A stretch of DNA of 64,000 bases. Origin: Aquimarina sp. RZ0 (lineage in GTDB: Bacteria; Bacteroidota; Bacteroidia; Flavobacteriales; Flavobacteriaceae). This document shows, piece after piece, positions 27,499 through 37,677 of the stretch (position 1 is its first letter; each line of letters begins with the position of its first letter). The notes below the pieces were generated by a model. It was not told the origin of the DNA. It made no database searches and saw only the letters and a list, made by a program, of their open reading frames with translations. The stretch lies in assembly GCF_008370685.1 (NCBI RefSeq), contig NZ_VTZU01000009.1:62001-126000 (forward strand), given 5' to 3'. A program made the translations under genes and the position numbers.

Positions 27499-28571
27499 TT
27501 CTCCAATATTCCTGAAATAGCTTCCTCCCATTTATTACCTATTAGTTCTAGTGAATATTTTTCTGTTATCTTAATACTATTATTTCTTAAATTATTTCTT
27601 AATTCTTTATCCGATATCAATTTTCTCAATGCAACTTGCATCTTATTAATATCTTGATCTTCAACAAGCAATCCATTTACATTAGCATTAATTATATCTG
27701 ACGGACCAGTTTTACAATCATACGCAACACATGCCATTCCTTGAGACATAGCTTCGAGTAAAACCATTGGTAATCCTTCATACCTTGATGATAAAATAAA
27801 AATCTCAGAACTTTTCATATAATCTGATACATTATTTGTAAATCCTACAAATTCAACCTGATCATTAATTTCATTCTTATTAACTAATTCTTTTATTATA
27901 TCCGTTTTTCCTCCACCAATAATTTTTAATTTCCAATCTGGATTATCTTTAAGAATCGGATGAACTATTGTAATTAAATTATCAAATCCTTTATGGTGAT
28001 ATCGATCTAAATTACCAACTGCTAACAATACGGGTTCCCTACTAATATTTGGATCAGTTATTGACTTAAAAGTACACGGATTAGGCATCACCATAACATT
28101 AGTTTTATGCTTTTTATAATAGTCAATATCGTAAGTAGTTAACACTGTCAATATATCTGTATATTTGTAAATAAATTCTTTAGTAAACTTTGCTTTTTTA
28201 GTAAGGTTCCTTAAATGATTATTATGTTCAGAAACTATTATTTTTAGATTACATAACTTGGCTATAATAATTGCAATCAAATTAATTGTTGTGGTAAAAG
28301 AAATCAATACATCTGGTCGTTTAGTTTTATCTTTATAATATTTTTTTAAATTATAAATACTCCTTAAGGTGTGATTAGATATTCTTTTTTGTCTATTATG
28401 TAACCTAACTCTTTTTACTTTTGGGGTAACTTGAAATATTTCCCCTTCATTAAAAGTAATAAGAGAAACATCATAATTTTTTTCTGCTAAATAATTTGCA
28501 ATAATTACCATAACCCGCTCTGCACCTCCTCCATTAAGAGTATTTATTACAAAATCGATTTTACCATTCAT
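27495..28571 (-). CDS. Glycosyltransferase family 4, paralogue A
   Basis: 358 residues. N-terminal DFVINTLNGGGAERVMVII; conserved VSEHNNHLRNL acceptor-side block; donor domain with LLAVGNLDRYHHKGFDNLI and SSRYEGLPMVLLEAMSQGMA. It is visibly homologous over its whole length to the gene at 30620-31717, including identical runs such as GLPMVLLEAMSQGMA and YDCKTGPSDII. The two flank the asparagine-synthetase-like gene, which suggests a local duplication. The stop overlaps the polymerase start (ATGA). Confidence 0.92.
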   Translation of the reverse strand: MNGKIDFVINTLNGGGAERVMVIIANYLAEKNYDVSLITFNEGEIFQVTPKVKRVRLHNRQKRISNHTLRSIYNLKKYYKDKTKRPDVLISFTTTINLIAIIIAKLCNLKIIVSEHNNHLRNLTKKAKFTKEFIYKYTDILTVLTTYDIDYYKKHKTNVMVMPNPCTFKSITDPNISREPVLLAVGNLDRYHHKGFDNLITIVHPILKDNPDWKLKIIGGGKTDIIKELVNKNEINDQVEFVGFTNNVSDYMKSSEIFILSSRYEGLPMVLLEAMSQGMACVAYDCKTGPSDIINANVNGLLVEDQDINKMQVALRKLISDKELRNNLRNNSIKITEKYSLELIGNKWEEAISGILEK

Positions 28572-28798
28572 ATGTTATATATTCCAAACATTTTTATTAG
28601 TATCTATTTTAATTATATATAATTGCTTATCATTAAAATTATAAAAAACAACACCCTTCTCTGAAGTTATTTTTAATTATGATTCAATTCCCCACTTTTT
28701 ATCATATTCATCAAAAGTTTATTCATAAAATTAGCTATTTACTGATTTCTAAAATAGAAAAGGAAGATTCTTTCTTTATATTTCATCCTTTTTTATAA

Positions 28799-30511
28799 TT
28801 AAAGTAATTCTGATAACTGTGCATCTTCTAATAATAATTCATTTGTTTTTATCACAATAAATGCCCGAAGTGCAAGTTTTTGATAACTAATCGAACTAGC
28901 TTTTATATTAGCACGTATAATATTCTCAATTATTCTTGGGGAATATGCTTTAATAAATTTCGTCAATTCTTTTCGGATATTACTACTTTGCCTATTTTTA
29001 CTATAATTATTTGTAATATGAACAATAAATTTTTCTGGAAATAAAGATTCTTTTTTTTCAATTAGATAGTTACATATATCATTTTTCACATCATCTAGAG
29101 CTAAAATTTCTCCAACATTTTGTATCGCATCTCTTCTTGCAAAAGGTGTCTCTGGAAACATTTTTGATACAATATCATTCCAAACTTTTTTATTTGTCCT
29201 TAAATCAATTGGCAGTTCCTGAATGACTTGAACTATTTCTTGACTTAATAATGGATTAATGACCTCTACGTACGCTAGTTTTATATCCTCTAAAGCAGCT
29301 GTTACAATTGGTGTTCTATTCTCCAACCAAAGGCGATCTCTCCAATCTTCCAAAACTTCATCACTTTTCCTTTCTAGGTAATCCGGAATATTTTCTCTAA
29401 TAATATTAAAGGGTTCAGGAATGTCTACATTTATATCTTTAGTAAGCATTAAGTTATTAGTACGACGAACCTGAAAATCGCTGGTTACAGGTGGTTTTCT
29501 ACCAAAAGCATCATACCCTCTAATTACTCCACGACCTGTCCCAGATAGATACCCCCATAAATTTAGAGCATCTAAATAACCACCAAGATGATCGATTCTT
29601 CCCTCGCCAGCACATATAAACCGATCTATTAACTTATTGAAACTTCCTGATATGTAATCCATATTAGCATAACTATGCATTATATTGCAATCTTTAGCTA
29701 ATTTTTTAGCGATTTGAGCATCACTAGAAGAATGATTTAAAGCATCACTATTTCCCCACGTAACCGAATTTAGTTTTTCATCTTGTAAATGATATAATAA
29801 ACTTCTACTATCCATTCCACCAGAAAGTGCTAGAGTCCATTGAGATGGGTTAATATCAAAGTTATCTACAACATTTTCAACAACACTTCTCAGCCTTTCT
29901 TCATGTGAAATATTATCAGAATCTGTTAATGAAGAAAATGGAATAAAATCAAATACAGCATCTTGATTATTGTTAAGTTTCCAATTTTTTCTATCCAAAT
30001 GGAGAGACATTCTAGGTTGTACCATTTTGATCCTTTTATCCCAAGAATTACCTGGACCTAATGTTCCTGATGACAAAAACCACCCACAGGCTTTTTCATT
30101 AAGATCTAAATTACCTAAAAATGAAATAATCATTCTTTGCGAAGTTGATGAAATAAATAATTCATCATTAAAAAAATACCAAATTGTACGAGAGGAAGAG
30201 AAATCCGACGCTACTTCAATATGATCTTCTCCTACTCGAAATAAAGCATAACTACCATCAGGAAATTTAGAAAGAGGAGTGAATATATTGCTTAAATCAC
30301 TACATATACTACCTAAACATACATTAAAACCTTGCCTCTGAATTGTTGGGGTTGGATTATACACAATACTAAGTGCATGCATATCATAATGAAGATAAGG
30401 CTCTGTTATCGTTGCATTATCAGGCGACAATCTAAATGAAATTCCTTCAGCATACTTAGTTGGGTTACCCATTTTTTCTTTTCTGAAACAAGCAATTAGA
30501 GCTTTAGCCAT
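28799..30511 (-). CDS. Asparagine synthetase-like amidotransferase, degenerate glutaminase part
   Basis: 570 residues with the AsnB order: an N-terminal Ntn-like domain (about 1-200) and a synthetase domain with the PP-loop LALSGGMDSRSLLY near 225-238. The start reads MAKALIAC, so the Cys2 nucleophile needed to release ammonia from glutamine is missing; Cys8 is not in that position. The protein may therefore use free ammonia, take ammonia from a partner, or use another amine. In polysaccharide clusters such proteins are thought to amidate uronic acids, which would fit the predicted UDP-GalNAcA pathway at 33.1-35.4 kb. Substrate is inferred. Confidence 0.78.
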   Translation of the reverse strand: MAKALIACFRKEKMGNPTKYAEGISFRLSPDNATITEPYLHYDMHALSIVYNPTPTIQRQGFNVCLGSICSDLSNIFTPLSKFPDGSYALFRVGEDHIEVASDFSSSRTIWYFFNDELFISSTSQRMIISFLGNLDLNEKACGWFLSSGTLGPGNSWDKRIKMVQPRMSLHLDRKNWKLNNNQDAVFDFIPFSSLTDSDNISHEERLRSVVENVVDNFDINPSQWTLALSGGMDSRSLLYHLQDEKLNSVTWGNSDALNHSSSDAQIAKKLAKDCNIMHSYANMDYISGSFNKLIDRFICAGEGRIDHLGGYLDALNLWGYLSGTGRGVIRGYDAFGRKPPVTSDFQVRRTNNLMLTKDINVDIPEPFNIIRENIPDYLERKSDEVLEDWRDRLWLENRTPIVTAALEDIKLAYVEVINPLLSQEIVQVIQELPIDLRTNKKVWNDIVSKMFPETPFARRDAIQNVGEILALDDVKNDICNYLIEKKESLFPEKFIVHITNNYSKNRQSSNIRKELTKFIKAYSPRIIENIIRANIKASSISYQKLALRAFIVIKTNELLLEDAQLSELL

Positions 30512-30619
30512 AGTTTTATATGTTTAAATAGTCAATAAATAATCCCCGAAGCGGCACTTCATAGAACTCTATAAAATAAATTAATTACTAAAGAAGAGTA
30601 AATAACATAATCACGAAAA

Positions 30620-31717
30620 CTACAGTTTTGCTTTTTTTTGATCATAATTAATTACATCATAAATAGTTTTCTCCCATTTTTCCCCGATTAATTCTAAAGA
30701 ATATTTATCTGTTATTCGAATTGCATTTTGTCTTAATTCATCTCTCAAATCTTTACTATTCATCATCTTTCTTAACTTCATTTGCATCTGATCAATATCC
30801 TGATCTTCAACTAACAATCCATTTATATTATTATCAATGATGTCAGAAGGTCCTGTTTTGCAATCATATGCAATACAGGCCATTCCTTGAGACATAGCTT
30901 CTAATAAAACCATAGGTAAACCTTCGTTTCTAGATGGTAATATAAAAATTTCAGAACATTGCATTAATTCAGAAATTTTTTTCGTAAAATTCGTAAACTC
31001 TACCTGTTCTTGTATCCCTGTTTTCATAACAAGATCTTTAATAAAGGTTTTGTCCCCATCTCCAACAATCTTTAGTTTCCATGCTGGATTTTCTTCCAAA
31101 ATAGAATCTACTATAGTTATCAAATTATCAAATCCTTTCACATGGTATCTATTCAAATTACCAACGGCAAGTATAACTTTATTTCTAGCTACTTCTTCAT
31201 TAACAAAAGGCTCAAATGTACAAGGATTAGGCATTACTATAACATTTATATCAAATCCCATGTAATAATCTATATCATAAGAAGTTAACACTGTTACTAA
31301 ATCTGCATAACGATAAACATACTGCTTTGTGAATTTTAATTTCTTTTTAAGATTATTCAAATGATTATTATGTTCAGAAACAATCACTTTCAATCCACAT
31401 AACTTAGCAACAATAATAGCTATTAAATTAATACTAGTAGTAAAAGCTATTATAATATCTGGCAGATTTGATTTATTATTATAATATTTTTTTAAGCTAT
31501 AGATACTTTTAATTGTATTACTTCTTACTTGAACATTTTCCGAATACAATTTAACTCTATTGATTTTAGGGTTTAGTTCATAAGCATCTCCTTTATTAAA
31601 AGTAATTATAGATACATCATAGTCTCTATTAGCCAAATAATCAGTAACAAGAGTCATAACACGCTCTGCTCCTCCTCCATTTAATGTACTTATCACAAAA
31701 TCTACTTTTGTTTTCAT
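30620..31717 (-). CDS. Glycosyltransferase family 4, paralogue B
   Basis: 365 residues; GT-B fold with DFVISTLNGGGAERVMTLV at the start, VSEHNNHLNNL, then ILAVGNLNRYHVKGFDNLI and SRNEGLPMVLLEAMSQGMA. Sister of the gene at 27495-28571. Its start overlaps the flippase stop by 4 bp (ATGA), so it is translationally coupled to the flippase. The two sister enzymes probably add similar sugars at different positions of the repeat unit. Confidence 0.92.
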   Translation of the reverse strand: MKTKVDFVISTLNGGGAERVMTLVTDYLANRDYDVSIITFNKGDAYELNPKINRVKLYSENVQVRSNTIKSIYSLKKYYNNKSNLPDIIIAFTTSINLIAIIVAKLCGLKVIVSEHNNHLNNLKKKLKFTKQYVYRYADLVTVLTSYDIDYYMGFDINVIVMPNPCTFEPFVNEEVARNKVILAVGNLNRYHVKGFDNLITIVDSILEENPAWKLKIVGDGDKTFIKDLVMKTGIQEQVEFTNFTKKISELMQCSEIFILPSRNEGLPMVLLEAMSQGMACIAYDCKTGPSDIIDNNINGLLVEDQDIDQMQMKLRKMMNSKDLRDELRQNAIRITDKYSLELIGEKWEKTIYDVINYDQKKAKL

Positions 31718-33075
31718 ACATCAATAGAATTAACAACATTTTTTCTATATGTTTTATATGTATAAGTAAAATATATAAAACTATTTAAAACATATACAAA
31801 TGTTGTACTCATTACTAATCCGTATAGGCCAAACTTCTTAATCAGTATCATATTTAAAACAAAGTTAAGTATCAAATTAAAAAATGAAGCCCAGGCCATA
31901 AATACATTTTTATTATAGCTAGTCAAAAACTTAACCATCACAAGAGTGCAAAGGTAAAAGGGTAAATATATTAAAATAATTTGTTGAACCTTTGCTACAA
32001 CAACAGTATCTTCCGAAGTAAACTCCTTTCTTTCAAACAAATAGAAAATAATCTCTTCTGAAAATAAAAAACCAATAGCTCCTACACCTAATCCTAAAAA
32101 AAATACAATCTTCAAAATCTTAAATAATTGTTTATAAGCCAACTGTAAATTATCATTAATGATTCTGGCAAAATGTGGTAATAAAACATTACCAATAGCT
32201 ATCATTAAAATACTAACCAAAAAAGAGGGTATTTTAATTCCATAATTGACAGCAGCAATGGATCCAATTGCCAACTGAGCTGCAAAAAATTGATCTACAT
32301 AGGTATTTAAACCTGTTAACAAACCAGATGAAATCTTGGGTGGTAGTTGCTTCATCATAGCTTTTACATTATCATTTTTTTGAGGCTTATGAATTGATAA
32401 TAACCCAAAATGCAGATTTACGATCAGTAGATACAAAAAACTACAGAAACTTCCAATCAGTAATCCAAGTGCTAAAACCAATTCTCCAAAAACATCACTA
32501 AAAAACAATAAACAAATAATTGTACTTACTGCCATAAAAGAGGCACTTATCGTAGAAAAAAAATATTTGTTTGCTACCTCAAGTAATCCTCCTAAAATTG
32601 AAGATAATCCCCAAAATAAAATGCACGGTAAGACAACATATAGTTGTTTCCTTATCAATTCATAAAATGTGTCATCACGACCTGGAAAAGTCATTTCTAG
32701 AAAATATAGAGAAAAAATAATGGCAAAAATGGTCAGTATTGATACGATTCCTAAAACCATAATGAACCCCATAGACTGAAATTCTGATTTCTTATTTGTT
32801 GTTTTTAACTCAGTAATATAATTAGGTATAAAAATATTACGCAATGCTCCAATAAAAACAGTCTGAATGAATGTAGGTATCAAAACAGCCAACAAAAACG
32901 CATCCAAAAAACTTGATAATCCAAAAGTACTGACTACCAGCGTCTCTTTATAAAAACCTAATAGTTTTACAAAGAAAGTAATTCCTCCTACAGTAAGTAT
33001 GTTTATAAAAATCGGTGTATTGACCAAATTAATTAATTTGGTCAATACACTTTTTACTTTATTTGAAAAATCCAA
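31714..33075 (-). CDS. MurJ/MviN-like lipid-linked oligosaccharide flippase (Wzx role)
   Basis: 453 residues with about 12-14 hydrophobic helices. The N-terminal segment (GGITFFVKLLGFYKETLV) and FIGALRNIFIPNYI match the MurJ branch of the MOP superfamily rather than classical Wzx proteins. In Bacteroidota polysaccharide clusters MurJ-like proteins fill the Wzx position, and no other flippase is visible here. The first 20 codons contain a 36-bp perfect palindrome (33015-33050) that could fold in the mRNA close to the start codon. Confidence 0.87.
   Translation of the reverse strand: MDFSNKVKSVLTKLINLVNTPIFINILTVGGITFFVKLLGFYKETLVVSTFGLSSFLDAFLLAVLIPTFIQTVFIGALRNIFIPNYITELKTTNKKSEFQSMGFIMVLGIVSILTIFAIIFSLYFLEMTFPGRDDTFYELIRKQLYVVLPCILFWGLSSILGGLLEVANKYFFSTISASFMAVSTIICLLFFSDVFGELVLALGLLIGSFCSFLYLLIVNLHFGLLSIHKPQKNDNVKAMMKQLPPKISSGLLTGLNTYVDQFFAAQLAIGSIAAVNYGIKIPSFLVSILMIAIGNVLLPHFARIINDNLQLAYKQLFKILKIVFFLGLGVGAIGFLFSEEIIFYLFERKEFTSEDTVVVAKVQQIILIYLPFYLCTLVMVKFLTSYNKNVFMAWASFFNLILNFVLNMILIKKFGLYGLVMSTTFVYVLNSFIYFTYTYKTYRKNVVNSIDV
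33015..33050. repeat. 36-bp perfect palindrome in flippase 5' coding region
   Basis: Two 18-bp arms (left arm begins GTGTATTGACC) meet with no spacer. The sequence covers codons 9 to 20 of the MurJ-like gene, starting 25 bp inside the ORF. Base pairing breaks at 33014/33051. Confidence 0.9.
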
Positions 33076-33116
33076 ATTCGGTCAGTTTGTTAGAACTACA
33101 TTTTTTCAACAAAAAA

Positions 33117-34397
33117 CTAAAGCCTTCCATCTACATTTTGTTTTAAAATTCCTTTTACATCATATATTACAGCATTTTCTTTTAACAAACTAGACAAATC
33201 TAATTCTAAATATTCTTTATGTGCTACTGTCAATACAATTGCATCAAATTTCTCATCTGGTAATTTTTGAGTAGTATCTAGATTATATTCATGCTTTACC
33301 TCTTCTGGGTTAGCCCAAGGATCATACAGTGTTACATTAGTACCAAAACTTTGTAAACCAGTTACAACATCAACAGCTTTTGTATTTCTAACATCAGGGC
33401 AATTCTCTTTGAAAGTAATCCCAAGAACTAAAACCTTTGCATTTTTAATACGTATATCCTTATTAACCATTAATTTGATAATCTCTGAAGCAACATAGTC
33501 GCCCATACTATCATTTAATCTACGCCCTGCCAAAATAATCTCTGGATGATACCCAAACTCCTGTGCACGTTGCGCCAAATAATATGGATCTACTCCAATA
33601 CAATGTCCTCCAACCAGTCCTGGTTTAAATGGAAGAAAATTCCACTTAGTACCAGCGGCTTCTAAAACATCATGAGTATTAATATCCATAGCATTGAATA
33701 TTTTAGCTAATTCATTCACAAAAGCAATATTGATATCACGTTGTGAATTCTCAATAACTTTAGCCGCTTCAGCCACCTTTATTGTCGGAGCTAAATGTGT
33801 TCCGGCTGTAATCACAGAACTATACAGATCATCAACTTTTTTCCCAATTTCCGGAGTAGAACCTGCAGTGACTTTTAGTATTTTTTCTACAGTGTGTAGC
33901 TTATCTCCAGGATTAATACGTTCTGGAGAATATCCTGCAAAGAAATCTTTATTAAACTTTAATCCACTCACCTTTTCTAATACAGGAATACATTCTTCTT
34001 CTGTTACTCCTGGATATACTGTAGATTCATAAATAACGATATCACCTTTCTTTAAAACGCTACCTACTGTTTCACTTGATTTGTATAAAGGTGTTAAATC
34101 AGGTCTGTTATTTTTATCTACGGGAGTAGGTACTGTTACTACATAATAATTACAATCTTTAATATCACCTAGATCGGCCGAACAAAACAACCCTTGATCC
34201 ATAGACGGAGAATCTTGTAATACCGACTGTAGTACATTATTTTCTACTTCGAGAGTAGCATCCACACCAGACCTTAACTCATCAATTCTTCCTTGATTAA
34301 TATCAAACCCTATTACTGGAAATTTGGTTGCAAATAATCTTGCCAAAGGTAAACCTACATAACCTAAACCGATAACGGCAATTTTTATATCTTTCAT
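33117..34397 (-). CDS. tviB: Nucleotide-sugar 6-dehydrogenase (TviB/WbpA-like)
   Basis: 426 residues of the UDP-glucose/GDP-mannose dehydrogenase family. NAD-binding IAVIGLGYVGLPLARLF is at the start; the catalytic cysteine is in KPGLVGGHCIGVDPYYLA. The N-terminus continuing FDINQGRIDELRSGVDAT and the fused neighbour order match TviB-like enzymes that oxidise C6 of UDP-HexNAc. With the 4-epimerase next to it the product would be UDP-GalNAcA or a relative. It lies 19 bp downstream of the epimerase gene. The exact sugar is inferred from homology to the Vi-antigen pathway. Confidence 0.9.
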   Translation of the reverse strand: MKDIKIAVIGLGYVGLPLARLFATKFPVIGFDINQGRIDELRSGVDATLEVENNVLQSVLQDSPSMDQGLFCSADLGDIKDCNYYVVTVPTPVDKNNRPDLTPLYKSSETVGSVLKKGDIVIYESTVYPGVTEEECIPVLEKVSGLKFNKDFFAGYSPERINPGDKLHTVEKILKVTAGSTPEIGKKVDDLYSSVITAGTHLAPTIKVAEAAKVIENSQRDINIAFVNELAKIFNAMDINTHDVLEAAGTKWNFLPFKPGLVGGHCIGVDPYYLAQRAQEFGYHPEIILAGRRLNDSMGDYVASEIIKLMVNKDIRIKNAKVLVLGITFKENCPDVRNTKAVDVVTGLQSFGTNVTLYDPWANPEEVKHEYNLDTTQKLPDEKFDAIVLTVAHKEYLELDLSSLLKENAVIYDVKGILKQNVDGRL

Positions 34398-34416
34398 AAT
34401 TGATTGTCTTAGTTTG

Positions 34417-35415
34417 TTATTTTAAATTTTTCCAATACCATTTTACTGCTTCTTTTAATCCAGATTTGATGTCAAACTGTGGATCATATCCAAGAAGATT
34501 TTTTGCTTTTTCTACTGATGCCAGTGAATGTGGAACATCTCCTTTTCTTTCTGGTCCATTTTTAACTTCTACAGTAGCGATACCTGAATCAAACGCTGAT
34601 AAGTATTCTTTTAATAAAGTAACAAGTTCATTTAGTGTTGTTCGTTCACCAAATGCTGTATTGTATACGTTATTTAATGCCTCTTGATTATCCGAGACAA
34701 TAGCTAACATATTCATTTGAATTACATTATCAATATAAGTAAAATCTCTGGAAAAAGAACCATCACCATTAATTTGAGGAGATTCATGATCCATAAACTG
34801 CATTACAAATTTTGGAATAACTGCAGCATATGCTCCATTAGGATCTTGTTTACGACCGAATACATTAAAATAACGCAATCCAATAGTATCTAGGTCATAT
34901 GTTTTCTTAAAATTATCCGCATATAATTCATTCACATATTTGGTGATTGCATATGGAGATAAAGGTTTTCCTATTTTATCTTCCTCTTTGGGCAATGCTT
35001 TAGAATCTCCATAAGTAGAAGAACTTGCAGCGTATATAAATCGTTTCACTCCAGAATCTCTGGAAGCAACTAACATATTCAAAAATCCTCCTACATTAAC
35101 ATCATTTGATGTAATCGGATCGTTTATAGACCTCGGAACCGAGCCTAAGGCAGCCTGATGTAATACAAAATCTACATTCGCACAGGCTTTATGGCAATCA
35201 TCAAGATTCCTAATATCTCCTTCAATAAATGTAAAATTAGAATGATCCTTAATTGCAGATAAATTTTTTTTATGTCCTGTTGCAAAGTTATCTAAACCTA
35301 CCACAGTACTCCCTTTTTCTAATAATGCTTCACACAGGTTAGAACCTATAAAACCGGCTGCACCTGTAACTAAAACTTTTGAAGAACCTAACAGTTCCAA
35401 TTGATCAGTTTTCAT
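34417..35415 (-). CDS. tviC: UDP-N-acetylhexosamine 4-epimerase (TviC/WbpP-like SDR)
   Basis: 332 residues. NAD-binding VLVTGAAGFIGSNLCEALL, catalytic Ser in AASSSTYGDSKALP and Tyr/Lys in YAITKYVNELYADNF; FGRKQDPNGAYAAVIPKF follows as in WbpP/TviC. This group acts on N-acetylated or uronic sugars rather than plain UDP-glucose. It is the first gene of the minus-strand cluster run ending at 19281, so its upstream DNA (35416-35679) should carry that operon's promoter. Expected partner of the dehydrogenase downstream. Confidence 0.9.
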   Translation of the reverse strand: MKTDQLELLGSSKVLVTGAAGFIGSNLCEALLEKGSTVVGLDNFATGHKKNLSAIKDHSNFTFIEGDIRNLDDCHKACANVDFVLHQAALGSVPRSINDPITSNDVNVGGFLNMLVASRDSGVKRFIYAASSSTYGDSKALPKEEDKIGKPLSPYAITKYVNELYADNFKKTYDLDTIGLRYFNVFGRKQDPNGAYAAVIPKFVMQFMDHESPQINGDGSFSRDFTYIDNVIQMNMLAIVSDNQEALNNVYNTAFGERTTLNELVTLLKEYLSAFDSGIATVEVKNGPERKGDVPHSLASVEKAKNLLGYDPQFDIKSGLKEAVKWYWKNLK

Positions 35416-35679
35416 GAATTTACGTATTATCCTTTGATTTTTAATTCCCTAGCTATACCTTATTGTATAGACTGCGCGAAATTAAGATATAACTATAGAA
35501 CATACAACATATACTATAGGGGATTTGACCCCTAACACAATTAACACTATCCGGTTATCTATAAATAAAAACAATTCATCGATTTAAAAATCATAAAACA
35601 TTAAAAATCAATTATTTATTTCTGTTAAGTTTTTATTAGGTTTTTATTAACAAAAACGTTTTAGAACTAAAATCAGGTA

Positions 35680-37677
35680 TTAATACCTATATAATGCTAC
35701 TAATTCCTTCTCAAATCTATTCTTTGCCAAATACTGAGATTCTAATCTGGATTCAAAAGGAATAGGCGTATCCAGACTTGCCACTCTCCTGACAGGTGCG
35801 TCCAGATATTCAAAACAATTTTCCATTAATAAAGATGAAATATCTGATCCTACCCCACCAAACATAGAATCTTCCTGCAAAACAATTGCTTTCCCGGTTT
35901 TTTTTACTGAGGTAATTATTGTTTCTATATCTAATGGCTGTAGTGTCCTGAGATCTATAATATCAGCCTGAATCTGAGGATGTTCTTGCAGAACAGACAA
36001 CGCCCAATGTACTCCGGCTCCATATGTAATTACCGAAATATCATTTCCTTCTACCAAAACAGAAGCTTTTCCTATTGGTAATGTATAATACCCTTCTGGC
36101 ACTTCTTGCCGTATACTTCTATACAAAGCTTTATGTTCAAAAAACAAGATGGGGTTTGGATCCTCAACAGCTGTGCACAATAATCCCTTTGCATCATAAG
36201 GAAAAGCCGGATATACAATTTTCAAACCAGGAGTTTTTGTAAACCACGCTTCATTTGTTTGACTGTGAAATGGTCCAGCCCCTACTCCTCCTCCGCAAGG
36301 CATCCGTATCACTACATTTGCTGACTGCCCCCATCTATAATTGGATTTTGCTAACAAATTAACAATTGGATTAAATCCTGAGGATACAAAATCAGCAAAT
36401 TGCATTTCTATAATAGCTTTGATATTATTAATAGATAACCCGTAGGCTGTAGATACTATTCCAGATTCACAAATTGGAGTATTTCGTACTCTTTCTTTCC
36501 CAAAAAGATCAATAAACCCTTCCGTAATTTTAAAAACCCCTCCATAATCAGCAATATCTTGTCCCATAATTACCAACGTATTATGCTTATACATTGCTTC
36601 TTTTAAACCTTGAGAAATAGCATCTATCAATCGTAGTTCCTTAGTATTCTCGCTAGGTTTTACAGGGTTATATATAAACTCGTGATAGACATCTTTCAGT
36701 TCTTTCTCTAACAAAACATCTATTACTGGTTCTTCATTTGCTTGCTGCCAATGGGATTCTATCTGGGTTTTAATGCTAGAACGTTGTTGGAGTTCATCTT
36801 CGATTTTCAGGATATTATTTTTAATAAGGTATTCTTTAAACGTCTCTATTGGATCTTTTTTTGACCATTCTTCCAGCAATTCCTGAGGCACATATTTGGT
36901 ACCACTAGCTTCTTCATGGCCTCTCATTCTAAATGTTTTAAATTCTAACAAAATAGGTCTTGGCTTTTGCCGTATACTGATTGCAAGCTTATTGACATTA
37001 TCATATACTTCTAGTATATTATTACCATCAATAACATGAGATTCTATACCATATCCAATACCGCGATCAGCCAAATTCTTGCAGTTGTATTGTTCGGTTG
37101 TTGGAGTTGATAACCCATATCCATTGTTTTCTATACAAAATAAAACGGGTAGCCCCCATACCGAAGCTATATTAAGAGCTTCGTGAAAATCTCCTTCACT
37201 TGTTCCTCCTTCTCCCGTAAATACAACTGTTGCTTTATTGTTTTTTTTCAGAAGATTTCCCAAAGCAATTCCGCATGCGACTCCCATCTGAGGACCAAGA
37301 TGAGAAATCATTCCAATCGTTTTATATTCTTGTGTACCAAAATGAAAGGATCTATCTCTTCCATTGGTAAAACCTTGTGCCTTTCCCTGCCATTGACTAA
37401 AAAGTCTATACAAAGGTATATCACGAGTTGTAAAAACCCCAAGATTACGATGCATTGGCAAAATATACTCATCAGTATCCAGAGCCATCGTAATTCCAAC
37501 CGAAATTGCTTCTTGTCCTATACCACCGAACCATTTAGAAATTTTGCCTTGCCTGAGCAATATGAGCATTTTCTCCTCTACAAGCCTAGGAAATAACATT
37601 TTAGTATACAAAGAGATCAAAAGTTCATCATTATATCCTTTTCTATCAAAATCAAATGGTAATATAGATGTTGGCAT
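35680..37677 (-). CDS. Fused alpha/beta 2-oxoacid dehydrogenase E1 component
   Basis: 665 residues: an alpha-like half (about 1-320) and a beta-like half (about 345-665) in one chain. The thiamine-diphosphate motif is seen as [19 protein letters not shown] followed by ENN near residues 160-190. The beta half begins [16 protein letters not shown] and contains [17 protein letters not shown] and [13 protein letters not shown]. The most likely substrates are branched-chain 2-oxoacids. The fusion is common in Flavobacteriia. The gene is not part of the polysaccharide cluster; a 264-bp gap separates them. Confidence 0.88.
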   Translation of the reverse strand: MPTSILPFDFDRKGYNDELLISLYTKMLFPRLVEEKMLILLRQGKISKWFGGIGQEAISVGITMALDTDEYILPMHRNLGVFTTRDIPLYRLFSQWQGKAQGFTNGRDRSFHFGTQEYKTIGMISHLGPQMGVACGIALGNLLKKNNKATVVFTGEGGTSEGDFHEALNIASVWGLPVLFCIENNGYGLSTPTTEQYNCKNLADRGIGYGIESHVIDGNNILEVYDNVNKLAISIRQKPRPILLEFKTFRMRGHEEASGTKYVPQELLEEWSKKDPIETFKEYLIKNNILKIEDELQQRSSIKTQIESHWQQANEEPVIDVLLEKELKDVYHEFIYNPVKPSENTKELRLIDAISQGLKEAMYKHNTLVIMGQDIADYGGVFKITEGFIDLFGKERVRNTPICESGIVSTAYGLSINNIKAIIEMQFADFVSSGFNPIVNLLAKSNYRWGQSANVVIRMPCGGGVGAGPFHSQTNEAWFTKTPGLKIVYPAFPYDAKGLLCTAVEDPNPILFFEHKALYRSIRQEVPEGYYTLPIGKASVLVEGNDISVITYGAGVHWALSVLQEHPQIQADIIDLRTLQPLDIETIITSVKKTGKAIVLQEDSMFGGVGSDISSLLMENCFEYLDAPVRRVASLDTPIPFESRLESQYLAKNRFEKELVALYRY

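Noticed and set aside
35498..35550. AGGGG...CCCCT hairpin upstream of the TviC-like gene, considered as the same element as the C-tract motifs at 5.15 and 5.70 kb.
   Set aside because: The stem is only 5 bp and the flanking bases do not match the AGT..CTACCCCC layout.
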